NCBI GenBank assembly: GCA_016710325.1
Contig: JADJXK010000002.1
Location: 4,588,001-4,652,000, forward strand
Length of the DNA: 64,000 nt
Direction: 5' to 3'
DNA from: Candidatus Leptofilum proximum
Lineage (GTDB): Bacteria; Chloroflexota; Anaerolineae; Promineifilales; Promineifilaceae
A program made the position numbers and the translations under genes. The notes under the pieces were generated by a model. The model did no database searches. It was not told where the DNA came from and was given only the letters and a program-made list of their open reading frames with translations. Of this stretch, positions 7,966-14,795 are shown one piece after another. How positions within the stretch are numbered: position 1 is the stretch's first letter; each line of letters opens with the position of its first letter.

Positions 7966-8481
7966 ATGAGAGAAACAGTCCGTCGTGAAGATGCTAAACG
8001 TGCCGCAGTACAAGAAAGTCTTCAGCAAGAAGGTATTAAAAGTACGGCCGCAATTGTCGGCCATCCCATTCACCCCATGTTGATTCCTTTTCCCATTGCC
8101 TTTTTAACCGGTGCCCTGGTCACAGACATCGTTTACTGGGCAACTGAGGGGACGTTTTGGGCGCGCATGTCACTGTGGCTGCTTGTGGCCGGTTTGATCA
8201 TGGGTGGTGTTGCCGCCTTCGTGGGCCTGATAGATTTTCTGACCATCGAACGCGCCCGTGCCCTTACGATTGGGTGGTGGCACCTGGGCAGCAACGCCGT
8301 GGCCCTGGTGTTGGCCCTGGTGAATGTGCTGGTGCGCTGGAATGATCCGGCGGCCACCGCGCTGCCCACCGGTCTTATTCTTTCGGCTGTAACGGCCGTC
8401 CTCTTGGGCGTGGGTGGCTGGTATGGCGGCGAACTGGCCTACCGGCACAAGATCGGCGTCATTGAGCACGAAGAAGCATGA
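7966..8481 (+). CDS. DUF2231-family membrane protein
   Basis: This 171-residue protein has a cytosolic N-terminal helix and four membrane helices. The signature GHPIHPMLIPFPIAFL near residues 32-47 is that of DUF2231, whose conserved histidines are suspected to bind a cofactor or metal. Further polar residues (ERARALTIGWWHLGSN) lie near the third helix. It starts at ATG 7966 after AAGAGGTG. It sits in a tight plus-strand run with the small proteins on both sides. The family's biochemical role is not established, although members are often found with stress genes. Confidence 0.85.
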   Translation: MRETVRREDAKRAAVQESLQQEGIKSTAAIVGHPIHPMLIPFPIAFLTGALVTDIVYWATEGTFWARMSLWLLVAGLIMGGVAAFVGLIDFLTIERARALTIGWWHLGSNAVALVLALVNVLVRWNDPAATALPTGLILSAVTAVLLGVGGWYGGELAYRHKIGVIEHEEA

Positions 8482-8509
8482 CGATTAGCACTGCATAAGG
8501 AGTAATCAC

Positions 8510-8902
8510 ATGGTGTTTTTAGGTGATCTATTGGTCGCCTTGCTTGTCGCTGTTGTATTGGTGGCAATTTTTGGCCTGGGTTACCGCCGCGCCCGCCTGG
8601 ACAGCAGCTTGTTTTGGTTTTTTCTCCTCCTCTTTCTGGCAACCTGGGCCGGAGGCGTCTGGCTGACCCCGCTGGGACCGCCTGTTTTTGGCATCTCGTG
8701 GCTTTCTTTTGTGTTGGCCGGTGTCTTTTTTACCCTGCTAATTATGGCCATCGTACCCCTGCCCCGTTCACCCAGGGAAGGACCTGCCGGTATGCAAGAA
8801 GAGCTGGAAGCGGGCGCCGGAGCTTTGTTTGCCGTCAACTTATTTTTCTGGATTCTGCTCATCGGCTTTTTTATTGTCATTCTGGTGAGCTACTTCGTGT
8901 AG
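8510..8902 (+). CDS. Three- to four-helix membrane protein
   Basis: The 130-residue product has hydrophobic segments at about 5-23, 33-50, 60-85 and 103-128. A cytosolic Pro/Arg-rich loop (PLPRSPREGPAGMQEELEAG) lies between the last two. The start is ATG 8510 after AAGGAG. It follows the DUF2231 gene by 28 bases and probably belongs to the same transcript. I see no catalytic motif. Confidence 0.75.
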   Translation: MVFLGDLLVALLVAVVLVAIFGLGYRRARLDSSLFWFFLLLFLATWAGGVWLTPLGPPVFGISWLSFVLAGVFFTLLIMAIVPLPRSPREGPAGMQEELEAGAGALFAVNLFFWILLIGFFIVILVSYFV

Positions 8903-9006
8903 GTATTCAGTGTAGCTGAATACTTATGTAAATTAACCAAGGGCACAATCTGACATTTTGTCACCCTGTCACCGTGTCAAAAATAATGCCAAAGGAGCAC
9001 ACGCTT

Positions 9007-9387
9007 ATGAAACAAGAAGAATTTCGCCAGGCTGTTAAAACACGCATTGGTGTGGTACACAATGACCAGGCCGACGAAATTATTGGCGCGGTGCTGAGCA
9101 CGCTGAGCGCCCGCATTTCCGATGAAGAGGCGCAGCACCTGGCCGCCCAACTGCCGGAGCCGTACAAAACCGTGGTGCGCACGGAGAACCGCCAGGAAAC
9201 CTTTGATCTGGAAGAATTCTTCGCGCGCATCGCCGGGGAATTGCGTCTGGGACGTGGTCCGGCAACCCGGTATGCCCAGGCCGTGCTCGACGTGCTCAAC
9301 GAGGCGGTGACCACTGGTGAACTGCAAGATGTGATGGCCCAACTGCCTGATGAATTTGGCGTTTTATTTGAAAATTCTGTTGGGTAA
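9007..9387 (+). CDS. DUF2267 protein, copy 1
   Basis: The 126-residue helical protein starts at ATG 9007, nine to ten bases after AAAGGAG; an in-frame start at 8974 lies upstream of that site and is rejected. The pattern LSARISDEEAQHLAAQLPEP is typical of DUF2267, which has two similar helical halves. A second family member lies at 13161-13556 in the same island and shares that central motif and the C-terminal VLxEAVTxGxLQDV-like segment. The function of the family is unknown. It often accompanies stress and repair genes. Confidence 0.88.
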   Translation: MKQEEFRQAVKTRIGVVHNDQADEIIGAVLSTLSARISDEEAQHLAAQLPEPYKTVVRTENRQETFDLEEFFARIAGELRLGRGPATRYAQAVLDVLNEAVTTGELQDVMAQLPDEFGVLFENSVG

Positions 9388-9441
9388 ATATCCCAGCAGA
9401 TACGTTAATTTTTTCTTGTCTGAGAGGGAGCTGCGGAAACT

Positions 9442-9906
9442 GTGCCCACCATTCCATCCACCGACTGTACCTATGAAGAACTGGGCCGTCCTGCGGAAGT
9501 GGGGCTGAGGCTGGAAGCGGATACGGCCGTATCCCTCTTCACCTGTGCGGCCCAGGCCATGTTCCACCTCATCCAGCCCGGCCCGCTGCCCACCTCCAGG
9601 GTTTCGGCCGCTGCCGACGAGGATGCCGACTGGCGCCAGGTCACCCTCTCCGCCGAAGACCCGGAAAGTCTGCTGGTGGCATGGCTGAGCGAATTGCTGC
9701 ATTTGTACCAAACCACCGGTCTCATTTTTCACCGGTACAACGTGATGACCTGGGAGCCAACCTTCATTGAAGCCACCGTAACCGGTGACGAGCCGGAGCA
9801 GCCAGCCGTGCGGCACATCAGGGCCGTCACCACCCACCAGCTCGATGTGAGCCAAACCTTGGACAACTGGGAGGCCCGCATCTTCTTCGATGTTAATAAG
9901 GAGTAA
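9442..9906 (+). CDS. Archease-like protein
   Basis: The 154-residue product resembles archease, the small metal-binding activator of the RNA ligase RtcB. It has the N-terminal GLRLEADTAVSLF block and C-terminal HQLDVSQTLDNWEARIFFDV block of that fold. The usual DHTAD metal motif reads LGRPAE here, so the first conserved aspartate is replaced by glutamate, while the C-terminal FDV motif is kept. No rtcB is present in the window. The GTG start at 9442 follows GAGAGGGAG. It ends nine bases before the erythromycin-esterase-like gene. Activity as an RtcB activator is therefore uncertain. Confidence 0.8.
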   Translation: MPTIPSTDCTYEELGRPAEVGLRLEADTAVSLFTCAAQAMFHLIQPGPLPTSRVSAAADEDADWRQVTLSAEDPESLLVAWLSELLHLYQTTGLIFHRYNVMTWEPTFIEATVTGDEPEQPAVRHIRAVTTHQLDVSQTLDNWEARIFFDVNKE

Positions 9907-9914
9907 CCAACAGC

Positions 9915-11255
9915 ATGGATGCTGTGCGACAACAAACCACAACCGAGCGGACCCGATCGCTGGTCGAGGCTGTTCGCGAAATTGAATACCCCCTGGCCGA
10001 CAACGCCGATCTCGATACCTTGCTGGACAAAATTGGCGACGCCAACTACGTCCTGCTGGGTGAAGCCTCCCACGGCACCTCCGAGTATTACACCTGGCGT
10101 GCCCGCCTCAGCCAGCGGCTGATCCAGGAAAAAGGCTTCTCCTTTATCGCCGTCGAGGGTGACTGGCCCGACTGCTACCGGCTGAACCGCTACATCAAGG
10201 GCAGCAGCGACGCCGACAGCGCCTACGACATCCTGCACAACTTCCGCCGCTGGCCCACCTGGATGTGGGCCAACTGGGAAGTTGTGGCCCTGGCCGAGTG
10301 GCTGCGCAGCTACAACCAGCGCCAGGGCGACCGGGCGCCGACGCAGCAGGTGGGCTTTTACGGGCTGGACGTTTACAGCCTGCACGAATCGATGGCCGCC
10401 ATCACCGACTACCTGACGGAAAACGAACCCGACGCCCTGGAAGCGGCCAAAGCCGCCTATCGCTGCTTTGAGCCTTACGGCGAAAACGGCCAGGCGTACG
10501 CCTGGAGCACAACCATGGTGCCCGAAACCTGCGAACAGCAAGTGATCGACCTGCTGCGCGAAATACGCCAACAGGCCCGGGCGCCGCAGGACGATGGCGA
10601 TCCTGAAGGCGCTTTCAACGCCGAGCAAAACGCCTGGGTAGTGGCCGAAGCCGAGCATTATTACCGCACCATGCTGCGCGGCAGTGCCGCCTCGTGGAAC
10701 GTGCGCGACTACCACATGGCCGACACGCTGGATCGGCTGATGGACCATTACGGTCCGCAGGCGAAGGCGATTGTGTGGGAGCACAACACGCACATCGGCG
10801 ATGCCCGGGCCACAGACATGGCGCGGGCCAACATGGTGAATGTGGGCCAGCTGGTGCGTGAGCGCCACATGGCAGATGGTGTGGTGCTGGTAGGCTTTGG
10901 CTCACATAGAGGCACCGTCATCGCCGGGGATGCCTGGGGCGAACCGATGCAGGTGATGCAGGTGCCGCGGGCGCGGCCGGAAAGCTGGGAATCGGTCCTT
11001 TACCAGACTGGTACGGCCGATAAGCTGCTGCTGCTCGACGATCTGCGGTCGATAGAAGCGGGGCGGCAGGTACGGGGCCATCGCGCCATTGGCGTGGTGT
11101 ACCATCCCGAGCGGGAAGGCGGGAACTACGTGCCCAGCGTGCTGCCCAATCGCTACGACGCCTTCCTTTTCATCGAGGAAAGCCAGGCGCTGCACCCGCT
11201 GCACCTGGAGCCAAGCAGCACCAGACCGCCGGAACTGTATCCGTGGGGAGTGTAG
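9915..11255 (+). CDS. Erythromycin esterase family protein
   Basis: This 446-residue cytosolic enzyme belongs to the EreA/EreB/succinoglycan-protein family. Visible motifs are LLGEASHGTSEYY near residues 44-56 with the catalytic Glu and His, FIAVEGDWPDCYRLNRYI near 75-95, GFYGLDVYSLHES near 150, and VWEHNTHIGDAR near 290. The mode of action in true macrolide esterases is metal-independent lactone hydrolysis. Members in repair clusters such as this one probably act on other, unknown substrates. It is packed between archease and the LigD-polymerase gene with gaps under ten bases, so one transcript is likely. Confidence 0.88.
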   Translation: MDAVRQQTTTERTRSLVEAVREIEYPLADNADLDTLLDKIGDANYVLLGEASHGTSEYYTWRARLSQRLIQEKGFSFIAVEGDWPDCYRLNRYIKGSSDADSAYDILHNFRRWPTWMWANWEVVALAEWLRSYNQRQGDRAPTQQVGFYGLDVYSLHESMAAITDYLTENEPDALEAAKAAYRCFEPYGENGQAYAWSTTMVPETCEQQVIDLLREIRQQARAPQDDGDPEGAFNAEQNAWVVAEAEHYYRTMLRGSAASWNVRDYHMADTLDRLMDHYGPQAKAIVWEHNTHIGDARATDMARANMVNVGQLVRERHMADGVVLVGFGSHRGTVIAGDAWGEPMQVMQVPRARPESWESVLYQTGTADKLLLLDDLRSIEAGRQVRGHRAIGVVYHPEREGGNYVPSVLPNRYDAFLFIEESQALHPLHLEPSSTRPPELYPWGV

Positions 11256-11259
11256 GTAA

Positions 11260-12165
11260 ATGAAGCAAAACGATGTAGACATTGACGGCCGTTCCCTACA
11301 AATCTCTCACCCGCACAAAGTTTATTTTCCCGACATCGGCCTGACCAAGGGCAACCTGATTGCTTACTACCGGCGTGTGGCCGAGGTAATGCTGCCGCAC
11401 CTGCGCCAACGGCCGTTATCCCTACAGCGCTTCCCCAACGGCATCAACGAAGATGGCTTTTACCAGAAAGAAGCGCCGGATTACTTTCCTGACTGGATTG
11501 AGCGGGTAATGGTGCAGGTAGAGGAAGAGAAAGTCCTCCAGCCGCAGGTGGTGTGCAACTATGCCGCCACGCTGGTCTACCTGGCGAACCAGGGCTGCAT
11601 CACGCCCCATGCCTGGCTCAGCCGGGCCGACGACTTGCAGCACCCGGACCGGCTCGTCTTTGACCTGGACCCGCCGGGTGAAGACTTTGACCTGGTGCGT
11701 ACCGCGGCGCGGGCTTTGCGCACGGCGCTGATCGACCTGGGTCTGACGCCATTTGTGATGACCACCGGCTCACGCGGGCTGCACGTGACGGTGCCGCTGG
11801 ACCGCAGCGCCGACTTTGACACCGTGCGGGCCTTTGCCCGGCAGGTGGCCGACACGCTGGCCGGGCAGCAGCCGGACAAGTTCACCACCGAAGTGCGCAA
11901 GGAGAAGCGTAACGGCCGTCTTTTCCTCGACTACTTGCGCAATGCCTATGCTCAAACGGCCGTGCCACCATATGCGGTACGGCCGTTGCCCGGAGCCCCC
12001 GTGGCCACGCCGCTGAGCTGGAATGAACTGGATCGCGGGGATTTGCATTCCCAGCGCTACACCGTGAACAACATTTTTCAGCGGCTGGGGCAAAAGGCCG
12101 ATCCGTGGCAGGAGATTGATCGCGCCGCCCGCCCGCTGCCCACGCTGGCAGCGGAAAAAAGTTAA
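11260..12165 (+). CDS. Stand-alone LigD polymerase-domain protein
   Basis: The 301-residue protein is the primase-polymerase (Pol) domain of bacterial NHEJ ligase D without a ligase or nuclease domain. Catalytic motifs are DLDPPGED with Asp135 and Asp137, the TTGSRGLHVTVPL block near residues 168-180, and the third acidic motif FLDYLRNAYAQT near 225. The N-terminal KVYFPDIGLTKGNLIAYYR block is also typical. Such domains add or fill in nucleotides, preferring ribonucleotides, at broken DNA ends. No Ku or ligase gene lies in the window, so partners must be elsewhere. It starts four bases after the previous stop. Confidence 0.93.
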   Translation: MKQNDVDIDGRSLQISHPHKVYFPDIGLTKGNLIAYYRRVAEVMLPHLRQRPLSLQRFPNGINEDGFYQKEAPDYFPDWIERVMVQVEEEKVLQPQVVCNYAATLVYLANQGCITPHAWLSRADDLQHPDRLVFDLDPPGEDFDLVRTAARALRTALIDLGLTPFVMTTGSRGLHVTVPLDRSADFDTVRAFARQVADTLAGQQPDKFTTEVRKEKRNGRLFLDYLRNAYAQTAVPPYAVRPLPGAPVATPLSWNELDRGDLHSQRYTVNNIFQRLGQKADPWQEIDRAARPLPTLAAEKS

Positions 12166-12190
12166 GCAAAGATCGCCCAGCCGTAAACGG

Positions 12191-12258
12191 CCGGGCTAGT
12201 TGTGAAAGCCTCTTCGAGGCTGCCTTTCAGCCCTATCAGGGCTTTCACAACTAGCCGG
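12191..12258. repeat. Long inverted repeat with two nested alternative hairpins
   Basis: GGCTAGTTGTGAAAGCC (from about 12194) pairs perfectly over 17 bases with GGCTTTCACAACTAGCC (from 12239). Within it, AGCCTCTTCGAGGCT and GCCCTATCAGGGC form smaller hairpins that reuse the inner edges of the large stem. The outer and inner structures therefore compete in part. It lies in the leader of the Zn-binding protein gene, 40 bases before its start. Confidence 0.85.
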
Positions 12259-12298
12259 GGGCATCAGCCCTCGGCGGTTCAACAAAAGGAGAATGCAA

Positions 12299-12550
12299 AT
12301 GGCTAAATGTGAAGTTTGTGGCAACGAGTACGACAAAGCGTTTCAGGTAGTGATGAACAACGAAACGTTTACCTTTGATAGTTTTGAGTGTGCCATCCAT
12401 GCCCTGGCGCCCAGCTGCGAAAGCTGCGGTGTAACCATTGTGGGGCATGGCGTGGAAGCGTACGGCAAGATCTTCTGCTGCGCCCACTGCGCCGAACGCG
12501 AAGGGGTGACCGAGCTGAAAGATCGAGCCAGGGAGACTGAAAATGCCTGA
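12299..12550 (+). CDS. Small cysteine-rich Zn-binding protein
   Basis: The 83-residue protein has cysteines in the pattern CEVCG, then CESCG and CCAHC, plus His residues, typical of a treble-clef or zinc-ribbon-like fold binding one or two metal ions. The middle FTFDSFECAIHALAP and GHGVEA segments resemble a family of small uncharacterised proteins sometimes annotated as metallothionein-like. ATG 12299 is preferred because AAAGGAG lies eight bases upstream; ATG 12293 is too close to it. The last eight bases overlap the PfpI gene, implying coupled translation. Confidence 0.8.
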   Translation: MAKCEVCGNEYDKAFQVVMNNETFTFDSFECAIHALAPSCESCGVTIVGHGVEAYGKIFCCAHCAEREGVTELKDRARETENA

Positions 12551-13106
12551 TAAACAGTTACAGAACAAGAAAGTGGCCATCCTCGTCGAAAATGGTTTTG
12601 AACAGGAAGAATTGACCCGCCCCCGCCAGGCACTGCAAGAGGCTGGGGCCAAAACCTTCATCGTTTCGCCTGCGGGCAAAACGGTGAAGGGCTGGGACCA
12701 CGTGGAGTGGGGCGATGAATTTGACGTCGATACACAGCTGGATGAAGCCGACCCGGCCCAGTACGATGCGCTTTTGCTGCCCGGCGGCGTGATGAACCCG
12801 GACAAGCTGCGGCGTAACAAGCAGGTGCAAAGCTTCGTGCGCCACTTCTTTGACGAGGGCAAGCCGGTGGCGGCCATTTGCCACGCCCCCTGGACCTTTA
12901 TCGATGCCGATGTGGTGCAGGGACGCCGTCTCACGTCTTACCACTCGCTGCAAACCGACCTGAAAAATGCCGGGGCCGAGTGGGTAGATGAAGAGGTGGT
13001 GGTAGACGATGGCCTAGTCACCAGCCGCAACCCGGATGACATTCCTGCCTTCAACGAGAAGATGATTGTTGAATTTGCCAAGGAAGCGCACGAACGGGTG
13101 ATGTAA
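12543..13106 (+). CDS. DJ-1/PfpI family protein
   Basis: The 187-residue product has the PfpI/YhbO fold. It contains VAILVENGFEQEELTRPRQAL at the N-terminus with the conserved Glu, the LLLPGGVMNPD block near residues 78-88, and the nucleophile elbow AAICHAPW with Cys113 followed by the catalytic His. Members act as glyoxalases, protein or nucleotide deglycases, or chaperones in stress responses. The C-terminal TSRNPDDIPAFNEKM motif is typical of the YhbO branch. Its start overlaps the Zn-binding protein gene. Confidence 0.93.
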   Translation: MPDKQLQNKKVAILVENGFEQEELTRPRQALQEAGAKTFIVSPAGKTVKGWDHVEWGDEFDVDTQLDEADPAQYDALLLPGGVMNPDKLRRNKQVQSFVRHFFDEGKPVAAICHAPWTFIDADVVQGRRLTSYHSLQTDLKNAGAEWVDEEVVVDDGLVTSRNPDDIPAFNEKMIVEFAKEAHERVM

Positions 13107-13160
13107 ACGGCCGTTCCCCTCATCCACAGCAAAGTTGATTGACAGATTACGGAGGAAGCC

Positions 13161-13556
13161 ATGAAGTACAACGAATTTGTAGGACACGTACAAAACCGCG
13201 CGCGCCTGGGTACCCAGGGCGAAGCGGTGACCGCTATTCGTGCCACGCTAGAAACATTGGCAGAACGCATCTCGACCGATGAAGCCCATCACCTGGCGGC
13301 CCAGCTGCCGCGGGAGATCGGCTATTACCTGAAGCAGGGTGACACGGTAGACCGATTTTCGCTGGATGAATTCTTCGAGCGAGTCGCTGGACGCGCTGAG
13401 GTCGATTTGCCCGATGCGGCGCATCATGCCCGCACCGTGGTGGAAGTGCTCAGTGAAGCCGTGTCGCCCAGCCAGCTTGAGGATGTACGTGGTCAGCTGC
13501 CGCAAGAATTTAGTCCATTGTTCACCTCTGGCAGCCAGGGCCAGCTGAACGCCTGA
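13161..13556 (+). CDS. DUF2267 protein, copy 2
   Basis: This 131-residue helical protein is a paralogue of the one at 9007-9387. Both have RISxDEAxHLAAQLP, an acidic LDEFFERVAG segment and a C-terminal SQLEDVRGQLPQEF-like segment. It starts at ATG 13161 after ACGGAGGAAGCC, a strong ribosome binding site. It follows the PfpI gene by 54 bases that contain one ACGGCCGT palindrome. The two copies bracket the archease/LigD part of the island, which suggests an internal duplication. The biochemical role is unknown. Confidence 0.88.
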   Translation: MKYNEFVGHVQNRARLGTQGEAVTAIRATLETLAERISTDEAHHLAAQLPREIGYYLKQGDTVDRFSLDEFFERVAGRAEVDLPDAAHHARTVVEVLSEAVSPSQLEDVRGQLPQEFSPLFTSGSQGQLNA

Positions 13557-13604
13557 TTAGTGGGTGTTCAGTGAATCCCTAAACAGTGAACAAGAAAAAT
13601 CAAC

Positions 13605-13640
13605 GATTTCGCAGATTGAACAGATTTAATCTGCGAAATC
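13605..13640. repeat. Intergenic inverted repeat built on AATCTGCG
   Basis: GATTTCGCAGATT and AATCTGCGAAATC pair perfectly over 13 bases around a ten-base loop. Related words (AATCTGCG, AATCTGTG, CAAATCTGCC) recur around 29761, 31200-31230 and 35505-35560, always between genes. It may end the upstream transcript, though no T-tract follows directly. Confidence 0.75.
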
Positions 13641-13692
13641 TGTTGATAAAAATCGTGTTTGGTTCTGGCATGTCCAGGTTAGGAGGTAAACA

Positions 13693-14040
13693 ATGACAAA
13701 CGATACAACGATTACAAAAGTAGATTCAAACTATTCGCCGAAAGGTGAGATGGGCCAAAAATATCTTGCTTCTGGCGTTTCGCTGGCCATGCGGCTGTGG
13801 GAAAACGAGCCGCCGGAACAGGAGAAGGCACTTCATACACGGCCGTATGAAACGGTGGGTTATGTCATTGCCGGTAAGGCTAAACTGCACATCGGCGAGC
13901 AAACGGCCGTACTGAATCCCGGTGATTCCTGGGTGGTGCCCAAAGGCGTCGAACACAAGTATGAGATTTTGGAGCCGTTTACGGCCGTAGAAGCCACCCA
14001 TCCCCCGGCCCACGTCGGGGGACGAGACAAAGCTCGTTGA
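13693..14040 (+). CDS. Cupin-domain protein
   Basis: The 115-residue single-domain cupin starts at ATG 13693 after TTAGGAGG. The first metal-binding motif region (HTRPYETVGYVIAGKAKLHIG) and the second (PGDSWVVPKGVEHKYEIL, with the conserved Pro-Gly-Asp and His) are both visible, although the first has fewer histidines than classical cupins. The C-terminus is short and polar. Substrate and function cannot be deduced. It sits between copy 2 of DUF2267 and the glycosylase-like gene and may be co-expressed with them. Confidence 0.85.
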   Translation: MTNDTTITKVDSNYSPKGEMGQKYLASGVSLAMRLWENEPPEQEKALHTRPYETVGYVIAGKAKLHIGEQTAVLNPGDSWVVPKGVEHKYEILEPFTAVEATHPPAHVGGRDKAR

Positions 14041-14080
14041 TTTTGCCGCATTTTGTCACGGCCGTATCCTGAGTGTCCTT

Positions 14081-14683
14081 ATGCCAAATACCCAAAAAGC
14101 AGAGAAACTGGCCCGGCTGGCGCACCAGGTGGAGGAACTCACCGGTTCGTCCCTGTACGAATTCCGTCAGGAAAACAAGTATCAGCCTGTCTTTGGCGAG
14201 GGGGATGTGGATGCCAAAGTGATGTTCATCGGCGAGGCGCCGGGAGAGTGGGAGGCCAAAAAGGGACGGCCGTTTGTCGGTGCGTCAGGCCGGGCGTTGG
14301 ACGAGATGCTGGCCTGCATCGGCCTGGCGCGTCAGGACGTGTACATCACCAACGTAGTGAAGGACCGTCCTCCCGAAAACCGCGATCCAACTCCCCGCGA
14401 AATTGAGCTGTATGCTCCTTTCCTGGCCCAGCAAATTGCCATCATCCAGCCCCGCGTCATTGCCACCTTGGGCCGCTTTGCCATGGAATTTGTCCTGGCC
14501 CAGTTTGGCCTGACAGAGCCGGGCCAGAAGATCAGCCAGATGCACGGCCGTCCCCTGGAAGCTGAGGCGGATTACGGCCGTGTCACCATCCTCCCCCTTT
14601 ACCACCCCGCCGTCAGCCTCTATAACCGCGACCAGCGGCAAACGCTGGAAGACGATTTCCAGGTCTTGAAACAGTTTTTGTAG
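14081..14683 (+). CDS. Family 4-like uracil-DNA glycosylase lacking Fe-S cysteines
   Basis: The 200-residue protein follows the family 4/5 UDG layout: motif A GEAPGEWEAKKGRPFVG at residues 51-67, NVVKDRPPENRDPTP at 91-105, and motif B LPLYHPAV with His175. The [4Fe-4S] cysteines of family 4 enzymes should be in the N-terminal CxxC before the FGEG block, in the K-C-R-P-P motif, and about 16 residues later. Here these positions read TGSSL, KDRPP (Asp95) and ELYAPF, so all four are missing. The enzyme may be a cluster-free glycosylase or a protein with another nucleotide substrate. It starts at ATG 14081. Confidence 0.85.
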   Translation: MPNTQKAEKLARLAHQVEELTGSSLYEFRQENKYQPVFGEGDVDAKVMFIGEAPGEWEAKKGRPFVGASGRALDEMLACIGLARQDVYITNVVKDRPPENRDPTPREIELYAPFLAQQIAIIQPRVIATLGRFAMEFVLAQFGLTEPGQKISQMHGRPLEAEADYGRVTILPLYHPAVSLYNRDQRQTLEDDFQVLKQFL

Positions 14684-14696
14684 TCAGGCAAATTGT

Positions 14697-14724
14697 TTGT
14701 CTTGCTCGTTGCCTATGGTATGAT
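14697..14724 (+). promoter_or_regulatory. Sigma-70-type promoter for the FGGY kinase gene
   Basis: TTGTCT at 14697-14702 and TATGAT at 14719-14724 are separated by 16 bases, about 70 bases before the ATG. Both hexamers are close to the housekeeping consensus. Confidence 0.5.
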
Positions 14725-14795
14725 GAGGCCGCATTTTTCCTGAAACGGTGGAGAGCCAATTTATCCCATCCTCATTCATGGTGAAGGATCTGGCT

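Noticed and set aside
9915..11255. Erythromycin-esterase-like gene as a true antibiotic-resistance gene
   Set aside because: Context is a repair/stress cluster, and most family members in such clusters are not known to act on macrolides.
7735..14683. The stress island as an antiphage defence system
   Set aside because: No nuclease, toxin, reverse transcriptase or sensor module typical of defence; repair and detoxification fit better.
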